Notes under the pieces: model-generated
What the model saw: only the letters and a program-made list of their open reading frames with translations
Told to the model about the DNA's origin: nothing
Databases searched by the model: none
In this document: in pieces, positions 45,355-49,179 of the stretch
Layout: each line of letters begins with the position of its first letter
Position numbering within the stretch: position 1 is the first letter of the stretch
NCBI GenBank assembly: GCA_951812315.1
Contig: CATOSA010000070.1
Span: forward strand, 1 to 49,179
Source of the DNA: an uncultured Burkholderiales bacterium
GTDB lineage: Bacteria > Pseudomonadota > Gammaproteobacteria > Burkholderiales > Eutrophovitaceae
Length of the DNA: 49,179 bases
Reading direction: 5' to 3'
Made by a program: the position numbers and the translations under genes

Positions 45355-46029
45355 CTATCTGTCGTGAAATGTCACGAAGCCGTCGAGAGGCTCGCGAGCG
45401 GTCTCGAGTTTATTGACTTCGGCCGTCGTGTCTTCGTAGCCAAGGCTCAATCCGCAATGCACGAGTTGCTCGGCTGGCAAACCGAGGTGTTTTTCAATCA
45501 CATCGTGGTAACCGCCCCAGGCTGCCTGAGGGCAGGTGTGCAAGTCCTGCCCGCGCGCTGCGATACAGATATTCTGGATGAACATGCCGTAATCCAGCCA
45601 ACTCATCCAGCCCATATCGTGATCAATGGTGAAAATCATGCCGACCGGTGCATTGAAGAACTTGAAGTTCCGCGAATGGAAGTCGCGCGTCTTCTCATGT
45701 TCGCCTTTCTTGATGCCAAGCAGGCCATACAGATCCCAGCCGACCTTGCGGCGGCGTGCGAGGTAGGGTTCGCGCATTTTCTCCAGGTAGTGCTGGCGAT
45801 CATTTTGATGCGCCTGAGGCTCGTTCCAGAATGCGTCCAGCACGGCACCACTGAGCGACGTTAACGCGTCGCCAGTCAGTACGTGTACACGCCAGGGCTG
45901 AATATTGGTTCCACTCGGTGCACGGCTCGCAACTTCAAGTATGTGTGCCACGGTTTCGCGTGATACCGGGTCGGATTTGAATGCCCGCACAGATCGGCGG
46001 CTCGTGATTGCTTCATCGACACTTAACAT
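45355..46029 (-). CDS. Nitroreductase-family flavoprotein
   Basis: 224-residue FMN-dependent NAD(P)H oxidoreductase that reduces nitro groups, quinones or enones. ITSRRSVRAFKSDPV is the FMN phosphate-binding start, APSGTNIQPWRVHVL the second FMN loop, and AAWGGYHDVIEKHLGLP with HCGLSLGYED the family C-terminus. It is the first or second gene of the minus-strand group with the acyl-CoA ligase (190 bp upstream) and the SDR (51 bp downstream). An inverted repeat AGTGA-N11-TCACT at 46041-46061, just before the start, may be its operator. Confidence 0.9.
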   Translation of the reverse strand: MLSVDEAITSRRSVRAFKSDPVSRETVAHILEVASRAPSGTNIQPWRVHVLTGDALTSLSGAVLDAFWNEPQAHQNDRQHYLEKMREPYLARRRKVGWDLYGLLGIKKGEHEKTRDFHSRNFKFFNAPVGMIFTIDHDMGWMSWLDYGMFIQNICIAARGQDLHTCPQAAWGGYHDVIEKHLGLPAEQLVHCGLSLGYEDTTAEVNKLETAREPLDGFVTFHDR

Positions 46030-46040
46030 GCATACCTTTC

Positions 46041-46061
46041 AGTGATTCAACGTTGTTCACT
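46041..46061 (-). promoter_or_regulatory. Inverted repeat before the nitroreductase gene
   Basis: AGTGA (46041-46045) and TCACT (46057-46061) are inverted around 11 bases that contain the 8-bp palindrome CAACGTTG. It lies 12 bp upstream of the start codon, where a repressor would block transcription. The regulator is unknown. Confidence 0.35.
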
Positions 46062-46217
46062 AATTTCTCGCGGGCTGCATTGTATCGCTGCCGCGTTGTG
46101 ACACCGCTTTCGGAACGCGGACAGAGTGATCACAAGGTTCGCGGCCCTGCCTGGAAATCGTTTTCATGGCCTGGCGCGCAACTGCCGGATCAGTGCCGAG
46201 AATAGTGAAGCACTACA

Positions 46218-47747
46218 CTAGATCTTTCGGCCGGCCTTCTCCCAATAAGGTTCGCGCAGGCGGCGCTTGAAGATCTTGCCGGTATCCTCGCGCGGCAAGG
46301 AGTCGTGGAACGTAACCACTCTCGGGACCTTGTAGCTGGCGAGGTGCTCACGCAGGTAGCCTTGCACTGCGTCGGCCTCAAGGCTTTCACTTGAAGACGG
46401 TTGGGCGGCCGCAGCCAGCGCTTCGCCAAAATCGTCATCCGGAATGCCGAACACAGCGCAGTCATGAACGCCTGGCATGTTGTGCAGGACCGCTTCGATT
46501 TCCGCGGGATAGATGTTGACGCCACCGGAGATCACCATGTCACGCTTGCGGTCGTTCAGAAACAGATACCCGTCAGCATCGAAGTAGCCGACGTCACCGT
46601 TGGTCACCATGTCGCCGCGCGCGATCTCGCGGCGTTTTTCTTCGGCATTGTGATAGGTGAAGTCGGTGAGTGTGTTTAGCGTCATGTAAATCTCGCCGCT
46701 TTTGCCTGCAGGCAATACATTGCCTTGATCGTCAAATATCGATACCCGGGTGCCGGGCATGGGTTGGCCAACAGTGCCTGGCTTGGCCAGCCACGCTTCG
46801 CTGTCGACGATGCTGACGATGCCTGCCTCGGTGGATCCGTAATATTCGTGGATGACGGGCCCCCACCATTCAATCATCCGTTGTTTGATATCAGGCGGGC
46901 AGGGCGCGGCACCGTGTATGACAAACTCCAGTGAGGACAGGTCATACTTGTTTCGAACCTCCTGAGGCAGCTTCAACAGCCGGGCGAACATCGTCGGGAC
47001 TACATGCATGTGAGTCAGGCGGCGTTGCTCTATTTCTCTTAGCAAACCTTCGGGATCGAAGCGCGGCATCAGGTATATGTCGCAGCCGAGTCCATAAGCC
47101 AGCCGGCCATAAGCGGCGGGTGCGGAGTGATACATCGGACCGGTCATGATGACATTGGCGCCGGCTTGTACACCAAAGGACACCACCGAGCGTTCAGTTG
47201 TTTGTTGCTGCATCTCGTCCGACGCAGGTTCGCGCCGCACGCCTTTGGGCCGACCGGTCGTGCCGGATGTATAGATCATGCTACCGCGTGACAGCGCTGG
47301 CGGTGCGTCCCAGAGATCAAACTGTCGGAGCCAGTCGTCCCATTTGATCGCGCCGGCGGCTGGCGTGCATCGTTCGTTTGCAATACCGTAAGCGTCGGCA
47401 ATCTCTGGGGGCGTCTGTACAACGAGAACTGTTATCGCGTCAGGTAATTCGCCGTTAACGGCATCAAGGAGGTCCGCATGTACAACCAGTACCTGGGCAC
47501 CACAGTCCCTGATTACGTAGCCGCTTTCTTCGCCTTTCCAGTGCCAGTTGACAGGCACCGCGTAGGCGCCGAGGACGCTCGCACCGGCCATCGCCTCGAA
47601 CATGCACAAATCATTGCGCAGCAGCATTGCCACGCTGTCGCCTTCACCAACTCCAAGACTGGCGAAACCGCGTGCTGCCCTGTTTCCGTTTTCCTGGACT
47701 GTTTCAATCGGCACGCGCCGATCACCCGACTCGATGAAATAGCTCAT
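46218..47747 (-). CDS. Acyl-CoA synthetase (AMP-binding, ANL superfamily)
   Basis: 509-residue ligase that activates a carboxylate with ATP to an acyl-adenylate and then forms the CoA thioester. The phosphate loop is SMIYTSGTTGRPKGV, followed by HEYYGSTEAG (A5). The A7-A8 hinge is GDVGYFDADGYLFLNDRKRDMVISGGVNIYPAEIE, and the A10 catalytic Lys is in REDTGKIFKRRLRE. The length is typical. There is no strong ribosome site before the ATG at 47747, but the N-terminus matches relatives, so the start is plausible. It would feed acyl-CoA to the CoA-transferase, SDR and related genes nearby. Chain length or ring preference is not readable. Confidence 0.9.
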   Translation of the reverse strand: MSYFIESGDRRVPIETVQENGNRAARGFASLGVGEGDSVAMLLRNDLCMFEAMAGASVLGAYAVPVNWHWKGEESGYVIRDCGAQVLVVHADLLDAVNGELPDAITVLVVQTPPEIADAYGIANERCTPAAGAIKWDDWLRQFDLWDAPPALSRGSMIYTSGTTGRPKGVRREPASDEMQQQTTERSVVSFGVQAGANVIMTGPMYHSAPAAYGRLAYGLGCDIYLMPRFDPEGLLREIEQRRLTHMHVVPTMFARLLKLPQEVRNKYDLSSLEFVIHGAAPCPPDIKQRMIEWWGPVIHEYYGSTEAGIVSIVDSEAWLAKPGTVGQPMPGTRVSIFDDQGNVLPAGKSGEIYMTLNTLTDFTYHNAEEKRREIARGDMVTNGDVGYFDADGYLFLNDRKRDMVISGGVNIYPAEIEAVLHNMPGVHDCAVFGIPDDDFGEALAAAAQPSSSESLEADAVQGYLREHLASYKVPRVVTFHDSLPREDTGKIFKRRLREPYWEKAGRKI

Positions 47748-48018
47748 GATGGAGTTGTCGCTGCGCCAACCAGAATGTTTGCAGTTTGTGCAGCGTAATG
47801 CCTGGACGTGTTTCCGTTGCTATTGTTCTTTGGATCCAATTCGAAGTTCTCCAGCTACAAGTGTTGCGCGAAATCTGAATGGGGCGTGCCGAAGGCGGTG
47901 TCGCCGTTGCGTCGGTTATATGTCTTGGTCTTGAACAGCGGGCGAATTGCGTTAGGCGATATCATGGCGCCGGGATTGGTATCCTGAGGCATGACTCCCG
48001 AAAAACATGGAGGAGAAC

Positions 48019-48606
48019 ATGAAAACCGGTCTGCTGCTGATATGCATACTGCTAACTCTTTCGGTGATTGGCTGTAAATCGAAGCCCGCGGTGGTCTGTA
48101 ATGAGGAAAACGCCGCCAGTGACGACTGCAAGCAGAAAACATTATATTTCAGGGACGAGCTTGAACCCGATGCCGCGAGTGGCGGTGGGCGACCAGCCAG
48201 CCATCGCCGGGTGCCATGTATCCTACAGCGATTCCGGTTGTACGAGTGATCGAGACGTATATGCGGGAGACGAGTGCAGCGGTTCGGGCGCCAACGTCAA
48301 GCTTGTTGAATGGACTGACGGGCAATGCCACAAGTCGAGCACGGTAAGTATGACCGCAAGCGCTACGACTGTAATGACTGGTGTATCAGCAAGGGGCACG
48401 CTGCTGGCGAGTGTAAGAAAACCGCCGACGGCGTTTGTGGCACCAAGGCCTCCGCTTACTGCAAATGCACTGGACCCACGAAGCTGGTGATACCGAGTAA
48501 CCGGTTCCGGCAAGCACGAGTTGGTCTGCTGCTAGCGCTAATTGCGGCTTTGCTCCAACAACCCGGCGTTCTGGCAGGGGATTCGATCGCAACGACAATA
48601 AAATGA
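48019..48606 (+). pseudogene. Cys-rich lipoprotein, two compensating frameshifts
   Basis: The ATG at 48019 is preceded by GGAGGAGAAC, a strong ribosome site. The signal MKTGLLLICILLTLSVIGC ends in a lipobox (VIGC), so it is anchored in a membrane. The mature part is Cys-rich. The frame shifts near 48160-48180 (from RDELEP to MPRVAVGDQP), gives CHVSYSDSGCTSDRD...DECSGSGANVKLVEWTDGQCHKSS, and returns to the first frame near 48340 with KYDRKRYDCNDWCISKGHAAGECKK...CGTKASAYCKC. About a dozen Cys suggest several disulfides. The hydrophobic tail (VGLLLALIAALL) is odd for a lipoprotein. Family not recognised. The two shifts cancel, so the extent is inferred. Confidence 0.5.
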
Positions 48607-48717
48607 TTCGCAGGTAAACGGCATTCGCGCTTTGTCAGACTTTCGGCAAATGTATCGGTTCGAATGCCGTGCTAAATTCGACTGCGCCAACTATACGTAG
48701 AAGAGGGGAAGCTCATC

Positions 48718-49179
48718 GTGGGCGCAAATGAATTTCGCCGCGAACGAATCGCGCTGCCGAGCATGAGTCCGGGCACCGAACGCAGTATTGATGTGCTTCG
48801 ATTCGGTGTGCAAGGTGCGCGCCCCAAGGTGTACCTGCAGGCCTCGCTGCATGCCGATGAGATCCCGGCAATGCTGGTGCTGAATCATCTTGTCGAGCGC
48901 CTGCGACAGTCGTCCGAGGCGGGCAACATCATCGGCGAAGTGGTGGCAGTACCGGTAGCGAATCCGATTGGTCTCGCGCAGATCGTCCCAGGGGAAGTCC
49001 ATGGGGCGGTTCGCGCTTTCCGGGGCAGGCAACTTCAACCGGAATTTTCCTGATCTGCTGGAGCTGATCGGGGCAGATGTCGGCGATCGCCTTGGCAACG
49101 ACGCCGCGCAGAATGTTGCGATTATTCGGGACGGCATTGTCCGCTGCGATTGATGCCATCACGCCAGTAGATGAGATCG
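48718..49179 (+). pseudogene. Succinylglutamate desuccinylase/aspartoacylase-family (M14) protein, frameshifted and cut by window end
   Basis: Zinc-dependent deacylase of the M14 AstE/AspA group. It begins at a GTG (48718). KVYLQASLHADEIPAMLVLNHLVERL holds the zinc HxxE-like motif HADE, followed by VVAVPVANPIGLAQ. An extra G in the run 49003-49006 changes the frame; in the second frame GRFALSGAGNFNRNFPDL follows directly, which is the family's substrate loop. A further extra base at CC 49141-49142 seems to interrupt IVAAIDAI. The remainder lies outside the window. Known members remove acyl groups from amino acids, as in arginine/ectoine-type catabolism. Confidence 0.85.

Noticed and set aside
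1..49179. tRNA or rRNA genes
   Set aside because: No cloverleaf with a recognisable T-arm (GTTCGANTC) in the right setting and no rRNA-like block was seen.

Overview
This is a 49 kb piece of a bacterial chromosome with moderately high GC. The organism is Gram-negative and most likely a proteobacterium, probably a gammaproteobacterium. The pointers are a Bfd-Bfr iron-storage pair behind a Fur-box-like promoter, a CysD / CysN-CysC sulfate-activation cluster, lipoproteins with clear lipoboxes, twin-arginine signal peptides, a giant RTX lipase, a REP-type HUH transposase and an IS3-family element. I see no tRNA, rRNA, CRISPR array, replication origin or prophage. Taxonomy is inferred from gene content only.

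Layout. (1) 1-4.0 kb: catabolic genes, namely an MFS transporter cut by the window edge, an SDR dehydrogenase, a GNAT acetyltransferase and an HpcH/HpaI aldolase. (2) 4.5-7.1 kb: a MotB-like protein with a very long coiled coil, a MotA/TolQ-like channel protein and a possible 24-residue microprotein. This is a stand-alone ion-driven-motor-type pair and the best candidate for an undescribed system. (3) 7.4-8.2 kb: bfd and bfr. (4) 8.4-10.3 kb: an atypical SDR, an unknown protein and a RidA remnant. (5) 10.5-18.2 kb: an RTX lipase/adhesin-like protein of about 2,560 residues, with a dead IS3 element just upstream (18.3-19.6 kb). (6) 19.7-25.7 kb: a small membrane protein, a REP transposase, a TauE-like permease, CysN-CysC, CysD and a patatin lipoprotein. 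The last two are joined by a deletion. (7) 25.9-30.8 kb: an HCCA-isomerase-like protein, RidA, a three-gene membrane / prokaryotic-YEATS cassette, NIPSNAP and a tandem UDG-like protein. (8) 31-48 kb: a catabolic and redox accessory region with a methyltransferase, an enolase-superfamily enzyme, a GntR regulator, a sterol-desaturase-like hydroxylase, two Tat-tagged oxidoreductases, adenosine deaminase, a 2-hydroxyacid dehydrogenase, a transglutaminase, a CoA-transferase, a YdjM-like hydrolase, an SDR, a nitroreductase and an acyl-CoA ligase. (9) 48-49.2 kb: a Cys-rich lipoprotein and an M14 deacylase cut by the window edge.

How the genes work together. Regions 1 and 8 look like scavenging and degradation of small organic acids and acyl-CoAs: transport, racemase/dehydratase, aldolase, dehydrogenases, CoA activation and CoA transfer, with one FCD-type GntR regulator and two candidate operators sharing a half-site. 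Region 6 makes PAPS from sulfate.

A striking property is the number of broken reading frames. About a third of the recognisable genes carry a 1-2 nt indel, often in a short homopolymer, or an in-frame TAG. This is either consensus error in a long-read assembly or real gene decay. It affects every functional statement about those genes, so each lesion is given with its position.
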